Positions 45,470 through 56,768 are shown, counted from the first letter of the stretch. The stretch is DNA of 64,000 nt from Aedes albopictus (GCF_035046485.1 NC_085138.1:333418421-333482420); one strand, 5' to 3'. Made by a program: numbers and translations. The notes: generated by a model not told the origin, from the letters alone.

Positions 45470-45855
45470 ATTCGCCTTGACGGAACTCTTTGAGAGAATT
45501 GCGCTGTGCGTGAAAACAATTTTTTTTAACATGGGAAAGGATAGGAGCTGCATTTTCAAATGCTTCTAAAATATTTTAGGGACTTCAGATTGAAAAAAGA
45601 GTTAATGTTTTGCAATATACTTTCAATTAGCTACACTATAACTGGTTTCAGACAAAATGTTTTTAAATCACAATGTTATGTCTATAATATAGCGTATCAA
45701 AATCTCATTCGATAACATTAAGAACGTTTTGCTTAAAAAAATTTCTATAAAGAATTAGAAGCATTTGAAAATGCAGCTCCTATCCTTTCCCATGTTAAAA
45801 AAAATTGTTTTCACGCACAGCGCAATTCTCTCAGAGAGCCTCCGTCAAGGCGAAT
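45470..45855 (-). mobile_element. 386-bp MITE, copy B, inverted relative to A
   Basis: Exactly the same length as A and C and nearly identical to both. It lies 145 bp from copy A in opposite orientation within the same hAT element. Such a pair could fold on itself or arise by insertion of one copy near another. Confidence 0.92.
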
Positions 45856-46210
45856 GTGTGAGTTCGTGTTCGAGTTCGGGTTGTTTGGATTAGATCTATC
45901 CGGACTGCCGGTACTGCTCTCCCATTTGAGCTGAGAGCGAGAGATCGTGTGCGTTGTTTGCGGCTGCCTGGCCAGGGGGAGGGAACTGGACCACCGCTGT
46001 TGGTTGTGTGTGCTTGGCGCGTTTCGTAGAGCTGTGTTTTGGAAATGAACCAGAGCAAAACAAAGAGAACCTATCGGTTCTTTCAGGCTCTTTCTCACAG
46101 AAGCATTTAAACTAGTGACCCGGCTCTCTCTGTAAAAGATCCACGGTTCACTCACTCACTTTACTGATACGAATCTTTTGAACGGATCCGGATCTGATTG
46201 CCCATCTCTA

Positions 46211-49160
46211 AGGAATTCCTCCAGGAATGTTGTCAGGAATTAATTCGCTGCAGAATTTCTTTAGGAATTCCTCCAGGAATGTCTCTAGCAATTACCCCAG
46301 AAATTTCTCTAGATATTCATTCAGGGATTCTGCCAGGAAAATCCAGGAGTTCCTCTAGGAATTTGTCTAGGAATTCCTCCAGAAATTCCATCAGTAATTC
46401 CTTCAAAAATTTCTCGAGGAATTCCTCTACTAATGCCATTAGGAATTCAGCCAGAAATTCATTCAGGAATTCCTGGTTGATTTTCTCTTGACATTCCACT
46501 AGAAATTTCTCCAGGAATGCCTCCAGGAATCCCTCAGGAATGCCTCCAGGAAATCCTTCAGGAATGCCTTCAGGTATTCCTAGAGGAATTTTTAAAGGAG
46601 TTTCTCCGGGAGTTTCTCCAGGCATTCCTCTAGGAATTTCTCCAGGAATTCCACCAGGGATTTCTCCAGGAATTTCTACAGGAGTTTCTCCAGGAATGTT
46701 TTCAGGAGTTCTCAAAGGAATTTCTCCAGGAATTCTTCCAGAAATTTCTTCAGGAATTCGTCCAGGGTTTTCGCCAGGAATTTCTCGAGTACCTTCTCCA
46801 AGAATTCCTCCAGAAATTTCTCCAGGAATTTGGCCGAAGAAATGATTCTGGAATTCTGCCAGAAATTCATTCAAGAATTCCGGAATTTGGAATTTCTCCA
46901 ACAATTCTTACAAATGTTCTCCAAGCAGTCCTCCAGGAATTTCTACAGGAATGCCTCTGGGAATTCCTTCAGGATTGCCTCTAGGAATTTCTCCAGGAAT
47001 TCCTCCAGAATTTCCTACAGGAATTTATTCAAGAAATCCTTCAAGAATTTTCCCGGAATTCTATTATTAGTTTTTGAGGAATTTCTACGGGGATTTCTAC
47101 AGTAATTCTTCCATGATTATTTCTTGAAATTCCCTAATGGATTTTTCCAGGAATTCCTCCAAGATTTCTGCCAGGAATTTATCCTGGTATTCATCCAGGA
47201 ATTTTTCTGGGAATTCTTCTAGTAATTCATCCGGGGGGATGTCCAGCAATTCTTCTAGGAATTCTTTTCAGAAATGCTCTAACAAATTGTTCAGATATTT
47301 TTAACGGAATTTCTCCAGGGTTTTTTTTTCCAAAAAATAACACCAGAAATTCTTTCAGGAATTTTTCCAAGAATTCATTTACGAGGTTTTCCTGGAGTTT
47401 CTCCAGAAATTCTCTAGGATTTCATCCAAGAATTCCTCCACAAATTTCTCCAGGATTTCTTTCTGGAATTCCTCCAGGAATTCCTTCTGGAGTTCCTCCA
47501 AGAATTTCTCCAGCATTTCCATTTGGAATTCTACTAGCAATTCCTTCAGGAATAGTTCCAGCAATCCATTTAGACATCCTTTATGAAATTCTTCCATGTT
47601 GGCTGCCAGGAATTCTATCAAAAAGTCTTCCAAGAGTTCCTTCAGGCTTTCATCCAGGAATTTCTCCAGAAACTCCTTCAGGAATTTCTCCAGAAATACC
47701 TCCAGGAATGCTTTCACGAATTCCTCCAGAAATTAATTCCGGAATCCTTTCAACAATTTCTCCAAGAAGTCCTTTCGGAATTTCTCCAGGAATTGCTTCT
47801 CGAATTTCTCCACAATTGCCTTCAAGAATTCCTCCAGGAAATCCTCTATTCCTTTAAAAGTTTGTAGAAGGAGGAGGAGTTCCGCCAAAAATTCCTCCAG
47901 CAACTTCTCCAGGAACTCCTCCAAAAATTTCTTCAGGAAATCCTCCGGGAAATTTTCCAGGAGTTCCTTAAATAATTTCCCCGAAAATTCCTCCAGGAAT
48001 GCTTCCAGGAAATTTCCAAGGAATATCTCCAGGAGTTGCTTTAGGAATTTCCCCAGGAATTCCTCAAAAAATTTCGTTAGGTATTCTGCAAGAAATTAAT
48101 TCAAGAATTTCGCTACAAATTCATTCAGGAGTTCCATCAGAAATTCTCCCAATTTTTCTCAGAATGTTCTCCAGGAATTTCTCCCGGGATTCCTCCAGGT
48201 ATGCTTCTACGAATTCTCCCAGGAATTTCTCCAGGATTCTTCTTGGAATTTCATCAGGGATTTCTACAGGAATTGCTCCATGGATTATTACCCGTTGTCC
48301 ATGGATCTTCCAGTAATTCATTCAGGAGGTTCTCCAGGAATTCTTTATGGATTTTTTCCAGGAATTCCTCTAAAAATAACTCCAGAAATCCTTTCAGGAT
48401 GTTTTCCAAGAGTTTATTCACAAGTTTCTCTTGGAACTTCTCCAGAAATTTATCAAGGAATTCTTCCAGGAATTCCTCCGATAACCCCTCCAGCAGTTCG
48501 ACCAGGAATTCCTGAAGGAATTCTTAAATAAATTCTTACAGGAATTTGTCCAGGAATTCGTCCAGTATTTTTCCAGAAGGTTCTCCAGGAATTCCACCAG
48601 GAATTACTCACGGAATTTCTTCACTATTCCTTCAAAAATAACTCCAGAAGTTCTTTCAGGATTTTTTCCAAGAATTCCCGGAGTTTTTCCTGGAATTTCT
48701 CCAAAAAAATCACTATCAATTCTTCCAGGAATTTTTTCAGCAATTGTTCCAGGAATCCTTTCTGACAGCCTTTCATAAATTCTCTCATGTTGGCTTCCAG
48801 GAATTGCTTCTGGGGGTCTTCCAGGAATTCCTCCAGGAATTCCACCAGGAATTTCTTCAGGAATTCCTCCGGAAATTTCTCCAGGAATTCCTCCAGAAAT
48901 TTCCCCGGGAATGCTCAAAAAATGCCTTCAGGAATTCCGCCAGATATTCATTCAGCAATTCTTCCAGGAATTCCTCCAAAAGCTTTCTCATAAAGTCCTC
49001 CCGGAATTTTTCAAATATTTCTCCGGGAAGTCTTCCACAAAATTCCCCAGGAATTTCTTTAAGAACTTTTTAAGGAATTTATCCAGGAACTTCCACAGGA
49101 ATTCATCCAGTAATTTCTTCAGAAATTCCTCCAGGAATTACCCCAGATTAAAAATTCCTG
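46211..49160 (+). repeat. Purest degenerate 12-bp array, about 3 kb
   Basis: TTTCTCCAGGAA-type units follow each other for about 250 copies, with substitutions in almost every unit but the 12-base phase largely kept (clearest at 46500-46850). Translation gives four-residue repeats in every frame: SPGI, LQEF and SRNS types on plus, EFLE and IPGE types on minus. That is why open frames up to 195 codons (46317-46904 minus) and 101 codons (46540-46845 plus) overlap. They have no start context and no conserved domain, and I do not call them. Confidence 0.88.
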
Positions 49161-50170
49161 CAGCAATTTCTGAGTTATCTCTGAAGCAAATCATAGATAG
49201 GCATTTATCCGGTGTACGGTGTCTGTGGCAAAACGTTTTATCGAGAAAAAAAATCAGTTTCACTATGTCATCCACCAAATGAAAGCTAATGGTACCGTCT
49301 GTCATTTGAGGCGAAGAGCAATATGTGCTATCGGGGGTCTAGAAAAGTTTTTATATTTTTCGTGATTTCTAGAACAAAATTTCGAAAAATAACCATTGTT
49401 GGGTACTTTTTACCCAAAATTTGCATGAGAAAATTACCCCCGGGAGAACATTTCACTCCTAGCCTCAAATTAGCATTAGAAAGCAAAGGTCTATGCTTTC
49501 ATTGGGTGGATGACTTGAGGGTACTGATTTTTTTTTAATGATATTCTTCTACTATAGACACGGTGCGGGGATAACTCAGAAACTGCTTTAGGATTATCTT
49601 AAGAAACTACTCCAGAAACTCCTTCAAGCACTTCTGGACGAATTGTAGAACCAACTGCAAGAAAAAAATGATTGAGAAATTGCTGGGGAAATAAATCCGT
49701 AGATGAACTTTTGATGGAATGTCTGCAGATAATACAGGCCCTGTTGAAATTGTTGATGAAATCCCCCTGGAAAATTGTCTGAAGGAATCCTTGGAAGAAA
49801 TCCTGGAGACACCACTGCAAGTATTCTCCAAGGGTCAAGACATTGTGCAATCCGGAGCACTTTTGAGCTACTCATTTTGCTCGAACCATTTAGAAACGCA
49901 CTCCATATGCGGAAAATTGGGCAAGACTGCTCGATTTTGCTCTTGTATCAGACAACACTTTGAAAAAACCAGAGATATCCACAGGTATCGTGAGCATCAC
50001 TTTGAAAAAAAGGTTGCAATTTCTGAAGGGATTAGTACACAACAAAGAAAAAAAACTGAAGGAAATATGGAAAGTCCGATTCGGATGAAAAATCTTTGGA
50101 GCAATTTCTTAAGCGTCTCAGAAAAAAATTCTGAAACAATCGCCGAGGACTTGTCTATAAAATAAGTAGA
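49161..50170. other. Unassigned DNA with a short array stretch
   Basis: 49570-49830 has array wording in minus polarity. The remainder is unrecognised. A frame of 148 codons (49719-50165) begins inside the array and ends in unassigned DNA; it has no motif and is treated as chance. Confidence 0.4.
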
Positions 50171-50621
50171 CTCTAGTGGACAGCGTCCAACCGATTCCAT
50201 CCCAGGCTTGTTGTTCGTGTTTGTTTTGCTTTCGTCAATGTCTTGACGCGCAACTTTAAAACACTCGATTGCTTTCAATCCTGTCAATCACGGGATCGAT
50301 AATTTATTCCGATAATCCCCAATAGAGCGGCCGGCGCGGCGGTCCCCATCAAACAGATGGAACAATTTCTCCGCAATCGAGAAACTTAAACCCGAAAGCA
50401 AACTTCTTCTGGCAGTAGATCCGAGGTATCCATCCCCATCCAGCCTCCACGGACTAGTTCTCACTCAACACTTCTTTTTTCGAGAGCCGTTCGAATCCCA
50501 GCACATCGAACGGACAGCCGTCATCATCAACAACGCGATCGATGCTCACCAATATTCAACAGTTGGTCCGCCCGTCCGTCCCTCGCCAAGACAAGGCATG
50601 CCTGCCAGCAGTTGAAAGATT
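50171..50621. other. Unassigned GC-richer DNA
   Basis: Composition near 50 percent GC, with GAGCGGCCGGCGCGGCGG at 50326-50343. It continues beyond the MITE at 51008-51232, so the two parts were once contiguous. Possibly host unique DNA, without a gene model I can support. Confidence 0.4.
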
Positions 50622-51007
50622 ATTCGCCTTGACGGAACTCTTTGAGAGAATTGCGCTGTGCGTGAAAACAATTTTTTTTAACATGGGAAAGGATAGGAGC
50701 TGCATTTTCAAATGCTTCTAAAATATTTTAGGGACTTCAGATTGAAAAAAGAGTTAATGTTTTGCAATATACTTTCAATTAGCTACACTATAACTGGTTT
50801 CAGACAAAATGTTTTTAAATCACAATGTTATGTCTATAATATAGCGTATCAAAATCTCATTCGATAACATTAAGAACGTTTTGCTTAAAAAAATTTCTAT
50901 AAAGAATTAGAAGCATTTGAAAATGCAGCTCCTATCCTTTCCCATGTTAAAAAAAATTGTTTTCACGCACAGCGCAATTCTCTCAGAGAGCCTCCGTCAA
51001 GGCGAAT
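50622..51007 (-). mobile_element. 386-bp MITE, copy C
   Basis: Same length as copies A and B and same orientation as B, flanked by GC-rich unassigned DNA. Flanking bases GATT and TCTG show no duplication. Very low divergence between the three copies indicates recent spread. Confidence 0.92.
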
Positions 51008-51232
51008 TCTGCATATCATTAGAATCTCTCTCGGTCGACCCGTCCGTCCATCCGACAGTCGGTAGTCGGAATCGAGTGATCTCTCGCACGTAGAAGCTTC
51101 CTCAGAAGAAACAGATTTTTTTGCTTCGAATTCCACGCTCTGTGGATAGATTCTGGCAAGCGAAATTTGCGTTTCACCCAGTTCAACTCGATCGGCAGGG
51201 ACGGACTATGCATTTGAATTTGAAAATTAGAA
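51008..51232. other. Unassigned GC-richer DNA, continuation of 50171-50621
   Basis: Includes CGACCCGTCCGTCCATCC, echoing CCGCCCGTCCGTCCCTCG at about 50568-50585 on the other side of the MITE. Confidence 0.35.
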
Positions 51233-51240
51233 TGCGCAGG

Positions 51241-51644
51241 CAGGGATGGGAACACTCACTTGCAAAGAATTACACTCACTTGCAATTTTCTCAGCTCAGA
51301 GGCGTGCAATCAGGAAACGATATATGGACGACTTTTGCCTTGTGGTTTTGTCTAAAAGTTTGCCGAATAGAGTTGGGGTCGCACATGCATGCCAAAGTCG
51401 TGACAGAGCTGTAAAAGCAACTCTCCACGAGGTGAGTGTAATTTACATTCACCTCGTGGAGAGTTGCCTTCGCAGCTCCTTCACGACTTCAGTATGCGTA
51501 TGCGACCCCTACTCTATTCGGCAAACTTTTAGACAAAACCACAAGGCAGAAGTCGTCCATACATTGTTTCTTGATTGCACGCCTCTGAGCTGAGAAAACA
51601 GCAAGTGAATGTAACTCTTTGCAGAGTGAGTGTTCCCATCCTTG
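51241..51644. mobile_element. hAT-type hairpin element, 404 bp, 8-bp TSD
   Basis: Ends CAGGGATGGGAACACTCACT and (inward) CAAGGATGGGAACACTCACT; TGCGCAGG is duplicated at 51233-51240 and 51645-51652. The whole element is a near-palindrome whose centre is CTCCACGAGGTGAGTGTAA facing its complement at about 51433. Termini and duplication size fit hAT. Confidence 0.93.
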
Positions 51645-51664
51645 TGCGCAGGTACCCATTTCAC

Positions 51665-51709
51665 CTGTCTTCTCTGTCTTCTCTGTCTTCTCTGTCTTCT
51701 CTGTCTTCT
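51665..51709 (+). repeat. Five perfect CTGTCTTCT units
   Basis: A 9-bp microsatellite, five exact copies, 13 bases downstream of the hAT duplication. One reading frame gives a Leu/Cys repeat on the plus strand and a Glu-Lys-Thr repeat on the minus strand. Confidence 0.95.
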
Positions 51710-53270
51710 TCACATAATCTGCTTCTTTTGTTTTCTCTTTAATATTGTTCTTTTCAAGCAAAGAAGCTGTGATTTTTTTCTGTATTTCATGCAACTTCTG
51801 TGTTCTTTATCTGTTTGATTTCTATGATATCTCTACGTTTTTGCTTCGTGTTTACCACACGATGTAATAATGCATAAATTCCATTCCATTTGCAACTAAT
51901 ATTTTTTAAAAATCACGGTGTGCAGAGCTGAGGTTCTCTTGCAGTTTACGCGTTTTATCGAAAAATCATGCTGATCTGGTCGAGCTGATCCGGTCCTGCT
52001 CATGATCGGTACCATCGACAGCATCAAACTCCAATCGAAACCAATCGACACCGAAATGGCCCCTTGGCCATTAAAATTCTTCTTTCGGCTGTTCCAATGT
52101 TGCGCCAATTGCCGTTCGTGCTAGTCTTCATATCCGAAACTGGTTTCGCGCTTTCGTCACTTATACTGCGTGTATCCTCATCCAATTTCAGTTTTTTTTT
52201 CATTCTCTTTCTGTTTCACGATTAATTCTCTAAATTAATTAATTTCACATTAAAACCCCTCATATAATTTACATAATTATAATGAGAGAACATAACTCCC
52301 CTTGTCTCTCGTGATTTCCAGCGGCGATGATTACGACGTTGGTGGAGGAGCCAACCCATCTGCGGCTAGTGCGGCTATTCTTTGGATTTTGTTTTCATTT
52401 TTTGCTTTCTATCTGGATTCAGCTTAGTCGCGGCGATGAACTTTGCCTTCAAGATCACTCACACATCGTGGCGCAGCTTTTATCTTCTATCCCGACCCAG
52501 CACCGGCGTTGCTGTCAAGCGATATCGGTTCAACCTGCCACCGAGGAAAAAAAAAGTAACGCGACTCATAGCCCATCAGGAGGAATCGAACCTATCAATC
52601 TATACAAACGCAAGAATGATACCACCGATGCGATGCTTTTAAGATGCGATTGTTTTTTTTTCCTTTGCCGCTTATCGATTGGTTGTCAAAGATGATTTCC
52701 ATAAAAACGATTTCGGGAGGTTTGTTTTGGAATTTGTAGGTTGGTAATGCGGCTGGCTTTCTATGGAGTCTGGATTTGATGATCATGTCATTAATACAAT
52801 GGGCTGCTAAGGAAAAGACAGAAAGACATTGGGTAGGAAGATAAGACACAATAACAACTAATGTTTAAGAAACAAATCCAGCGCATTTTTGTAACATATG
52901 ATATTGACATATTCTGTGGGGAGATCGTTGTTGTGGCATGCCAAAAATGACTAAACTATACTTTAATACTACACACACTCCGAAGTGAACTCACAAGTTT
53001 CAAATTCAATGTCGTTGTGCACTCAGAAATCCCTTAAGCTCTTCAAGCATAACCGAAGACCTGGTGGTAGCTTATTGTTTCGGAAAATGTTGATTAGATT
53101 TATAACTTCATGTTAATCGGGGTGTTGGTTCCAATGAAATATCATCGTTGTACAAAAATATTGGGATTCAAAGCCTTTAGATCTATTAAGGTCCGGTAAC
53201 TTATGTATTTCATAACAAGGAACATAAATATCAAGGCCCAGCTAATAGAGTAGGACTGTCCATAAACCAC
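51710..53270. other. Unassigned DNA, one tRNA-like B box
   Basis: No element ends were recognised. On the minus strand 52583-52640 contains GGTTCGATTCC, an exact B box, preceded by GCATCGGTGG, which resembles the start of tRNA-Gly; the D arm is absent, so this may be a SINE or tRNA relic. The frame at 52327-52695 spans this relic and is not called. Confidence 0.35.
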
Positions 53271-53603
53271 GTGGTCATTATTCTGGAAATTCCGAACCTT
53301 CTCTCCTAAATTTTCTCCATTGTTTTTTAGTTTCTCATATCTTCAGAAATTAATCCGAAAATATCCAAAATATGTATGTATTTGTACAGAAATTCCTTCA
53401 GCGATACCTAATCATCCAGGAATTTCTACCATGAACGCCTTTTCTGGGAAATCCTCCTGGAATTCTACCATTAATTCCTTTAGAAAATGTTTATTTTCCT
53501 TTGGAATTATCTGCAAAGTTTTCGAAAGATTAGCCCAAAAATAATCTTGGAACATTTTATAAAACCTTCCCTGGATTCTTTCCGATATTGCTTCATAGAT
53601 TTC
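53271..53603 (+). repeat. Degenerate array (plus polarity)
   Basis: TTCCTTCAG, CCAGGAATTTC and TCCTGGAATTC words. It ends at the TTAA of a MITE and resumes after it. Confidence 0.55.
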
Positions 53604-53607
53604 TTAA

Positions 53608-53722
53608 TCCTTCAGGACACGCGCTGTTGTATAAAGTACAACACTAGCAAAAAACCTCGCTCGTCGTATACAGCGCGAGCGTGGTACAGTTTCGGTTGCT
53701 TGATGACGCGCGTTCTGAAAGG
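53608..53722. mobile_element. 115-bp TTAA MITE, family member 2
   Basis: TTAA at 53604-53607 and 53723-53726. Ends TCCTTCAGGACACGCGC and (inward) CCTTTCAGAACGCGCG. Shares GCGCTGTTGTA, GTACAACAC and CTCGCT words with the reverse complement of 43556-43669. Confidence 0.85.
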
Positions 53723-53726
53723 TTAA

Positions 53727-54096
53727 GAAAATTCTTCAAGAATTCTTTTCAGAAAGATTTCTACGGATTTATTTCGAAAGTTTTTTACAATATCTTCCAT
53801 GCAACGCTTCAGAAATTCCACAAGATTTTCTTTTGGAATTCACCTGAAAATTATTTAAGAAACCATTCACGGATTTTTTTAGAAATGGATTCGGAGACAA
53901 CCTCAAAAGATTTTCCAGGGATTCTTTTAGAAATACCCCTGAAGATTCCATCAATTTTTTTTATTGAACTCCTCTATGAATTTGTACAAGTTTTCCAAGT
54001 CCAAATCTTCTAAGGAATTCTTCTAACATTAATCCACGGATTACTTCAGAAGTAATTCCAAGGTTCCTTACAGAAACTCCTCCGTCTATTTTTTAA
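53727..54096 (+). repeat. Degenerate array (plus polarity)
   Basis: Continuation of 53271-53603. A TTAACCCTTTGGAGCC at 54096-54111 looks like one end of a TTAA element, but no partner end was found. Confidence 0.55.
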
Positions 54097-54710
54097 CCCT
54101 TTGGAGCCGGAAGGGTCATATATGACCTCAACATAGAAACGGCTGTATAAATTCAAACAATCAGTAAAACAGAATACTGTCTTCGTCAAATGTTGCAAAT
54201 TGAGTCATTTATTAAGGAAAAACAGAAATATTACTGACAATCTTGAACATCCTGAACACCATGAATTTTGAAGAAACGAAATAATTGACATACCAGTTTC
54301 GTCAAGAATATAAAATGTTGTTTTATATTCTGGGATGTTCTAAGTATTCCAAAATATCCTGTGGCGAAGGCCTCCAAATCTACAAGAATAATTTTATGTG
54401 TTTTCGCCATAAACAATATCATTGCATAATCCACCAGGATCCGTGAAGCTCTTGAAATCTGCAATGTCCTTTAAGGACATTAGGGATATGTCAGGTCAGT
54501 CAAACTACTTTGAAGTTCAGAACTTCAGATTTACGCTCGTAACAGTAGCCATATCTGCTATACTGAGTATCGTTGCACACCACGGTTACTGAACCAACCT
54601 AAAGTCTACTATATACATATTATTATGAACCTTTGGGACGTTTAGCGTCGTCCAAACTGTCTTGCAGATTAGCTCTTGACAGTAACAGTATGAACTGTAA
54701 CATTACACAT
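54097..54710. other. Unassigned DNA with one TTAA-type end
   Basis: CCGGAAGGGTCATATATGACC near the left edge contains a GGTCATATATGACC palindrome. Nothing else recognised; part may belong to a repeat also seen at 56455-56766. Confidence 0.35.
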
Positions 54711-54718
54711 CCAACTGG

Positions 54719-56446
54719 TCGGCGTTAAGTCAGAGAGGACCATGTGTCTTTTACCTAGTTTCTAGAAAAACGACTTTAAAGTTTTCAACTCTATGAGTTT
54801 TGAGTTTTTCAACAAATGTTCATGAATTTTTGCCACAAATCTTATTACCTATTCATCAAAGCATAGCTCTGTATTGATCGCGAAAAAAGTGAAGAAAAGC
54901 TTGAAACCGAGAAATTGCTAAGTAATTGATTGTACTTAGTTCACTCTGACTGAACGATTTTTGGAAAATCTACAACCAACTACAGTTCACACTCAAGTTT
55001 GTACATATTTGATGAAAAAATAATGTACAAGTAGGACAACAGTTAATAGGATTGATGTATAATGTGAGCAGGAAGTTTGACATTTGATATTTCTGTTATT
55101 ACACTGTTGATTACCATTTTCAATTTTTATGTTCAGTCAGAGTGGACCAAGTACAACAGTTCAATATCACATGAAGGGTAGTCACTTAATGAGCTATTTA
55201 AGAATTCTTAACTTGAACATTCAATAGCTAACAACTTTTGAATGTATTTTAATAGTTCGGTACGTTTTTGAAATATTGTAGTTACACAGTTCATAATAAT
55301 TTATTCAGAAGACTGGCGTTTTTCAAAAAATCGTTCAGACAGAGTGAACCAAGTACACAATTCTTAAATAACCGTTAAAATCAACTTCTTCATGAAACGT
55401 GTATTGGTACATTTCAATATGATGCCCAACAGCTACTAAATAAACATATTTTGATTTGGAAAGGATTACGAAAAATATGGTAATTTCAACTATTTTTCTT
55501 AGAGACACATGGTCCACTCTGTCTGCACGCGAATTGTCACAATTTGCTTCAACACGATGATCTGTAAAATACGATATTGACCATAATAAAATGGATTTTC
55601 ACTTGCTTTCTTGATCAATAATCATCAGAAAATGCGTTAGGCAAGGATGGCAGAAAATCACTTCAAGCGATAAATGATACAGGATACGAATAATCCAAGA
55701 TAGCCTTGTTCTTGCAGTGGCATGATGCCGACGCCTCACACCGTGCTCGTATCACAGAACAATTAAAGCATCTGATGCACGCTTTATCGCGTGATGACCC
55801 GTTATCGGATCATGTTACAAGTCATGATAAATTTTATTCATTACATTGTTTGCCACTTATGCACCCGTAAGCCGCATTCATGATTCGAAATAATACATTC
55901 ATAAGCATATCTGGAAGTTAAATCACCAAGAATGCTCAAAAAGTGAATGAAATCACTAATTTATCATTTCGACTTCATGATAACGATCGCATCGCGCCCG
56001 CACATGCCGAGCGAATCATTCTTCTCGGACCGAATTTTGTTTTGATGCTTGACGACAAAATGTTATCGTTGTTGCTATGATCGCGCGATGCCGTTCGACC
56101 GCGACACATTCGAAATCTGATCATGATCACTAGATTTCCATCCTTGAGCGAGTCATTCGATTGGGAAACGTATTATATTTTGATGATAAACTAGTTTGAT
56201 TATTGGATTTTAACCAATACATTTTTTTCAATTCTCTTGACATCAAGCATTTGGTCTACTCTGACTGCACACTATTATCGATTTTCGCAGTTCAATCAAA
56301 AGAAAATTGTACTATAACTCTCGTTAATTGTAACAATAAGAAAATCGGGTGAATGTTCCAAGTAGCTAAAGTTATTCTTAATCAAATGCCTTAAAAATCT
56401 AACTTTCGTCAATTTTGTTACTTGGTCCCCTCTGACTTAACGCCGA
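54719..56446. mobile_element. 1728-bp TIR element, 8-bp TSD, iterated terminal motif
   Basis: TIRs start TCGGCGTTAAGTCAGAG on both sides; CCAACTGG is duplicated exactly at 54711-54718 and 56447-56454. The 8-bp duplication fits hAT, P or Merlin-like groups, but the terminus is not a standard hAT start, so the class is open. The longest frames are about 60 codons, so it is non-autonomous. Copies of the motif GTTNAGTCAGAGTGGACCA occur at seven sites in both orientations (54723, 54946, 55127, 55334, 55510, 56250 and 56423). A second, hAT-like element lies inside at 55642-56146. Confidence 0.85.
55642..56146. mobile_element. Nested hAT-like element, 505 bp, TSD not resolved
   Basis: Ends CAAGGATGGCAGAAAATCA and (inward) CAAGGATGGAAATCTAGTGA resemble the terminus of the element at 51241-51644. 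The interior is richer in GC than its host element, with GATCGCGCGATGCCG-type words and ATCATGA dyads. No 8-bp duplication is clear. Confidence 0.6.
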
Positions 56447-56454
56447 CCAACTGG

Positions 56455-56766
56455 AATCTGTAATCTCTCTGGCATCTCAAGATGGTTTTGACTTATTCCA
56501 GATCAATCAAACTACTTCGTAGACCATAGCTTCAGGTCTTCACTTTTGATGAAAGCTTTTGTCACTACGTTAAGTAGTGTTACAAATAAGAAAAAAAAAG
56601 TTACCGTTCCACCCGTAGAACTAAACTCAAGAACAGTTTGGATGACTTAAGATATCCCAACTGATATGATACTGTTTTTTGAACTTTCTGAAAACTATCT
56701 GAACATGCTAGAATACAAATCGTTGCTTTGTGTAATGAAAAAAGCTACTGTTACACTCGTAGACTT
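56455..56766. other. Unassigned DNA with loose internal repetition
   Basis: CAGTTTGGATGAC followed by GGATATCC or AGATATCC recurs near 56634 and 57220, and ATCAATCAAACTACTTCG here resembles GTCAGTCAAACTACTTTG near 54497. Possibly a diverged dispersed repeat cut by later insertions. Confidence 0.4.
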
Positions 56767-56768
56767 TA

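Larger units (their letters stand above)
44810..46210. mobile_element. hAT-type element, 8-bp TSD, carrying two 386-bp MITEs
   Basis: Termini TAGAGGTGGGCAA and (inward) TAGAGATGGGCAA with an exact 8-bp duplication AGGAATTC (44802-44809 and 46211-46218). The target itself is the core of the degenerate array. Removing the two nested MITEs leaves about 630 bp, a non-autonomous hAT. Subterminal GGATCCG and GAACCG words occur at both ends. No transposase. Confidence 0.92.

Noticed and set aside
46317..46904. Open frame of 195 codons on the minus strand with IPGE/EFLE repeats
   Set aside because: It lies wholly in the 12-bp array, is mirrored by plus-strand frames over the same bases, and exists because the unit lacks stops in all frames.
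47379..48918. Several Glu/Leu/Phe-rich frames on the minus strand that look like coiled coils
   Set aside because: The EFLE periodicity comes directly from the DNA repeat. No start context, no non-repeat segment and frames shift with small indels in the array.
46211..49160. Short regular repeats suggestive of a CRISPR array
   Set aside because: There are no unique spacers between conserved repeats; units are contiguous, degenerate and 12 bp long, in a eukaryotic context.
49719..50165. 148-codon plus frame
   Set aside because: It starts inside an array stretch and runs into unrelated DNA; no motif, no neighbour evidence.
51246..51794. Overlapping frames of about 100-115 codons on both strands
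   Set aside because: They lie in the palindromic hAT hairpin element and the CTGTCTTCT microsatellite.
54094..54120. TTAACCCTTTGGAGCC as the left end of a piggyBac-type element
   Set aside because: No inverted partner with TTAA was found downstream before the next element.
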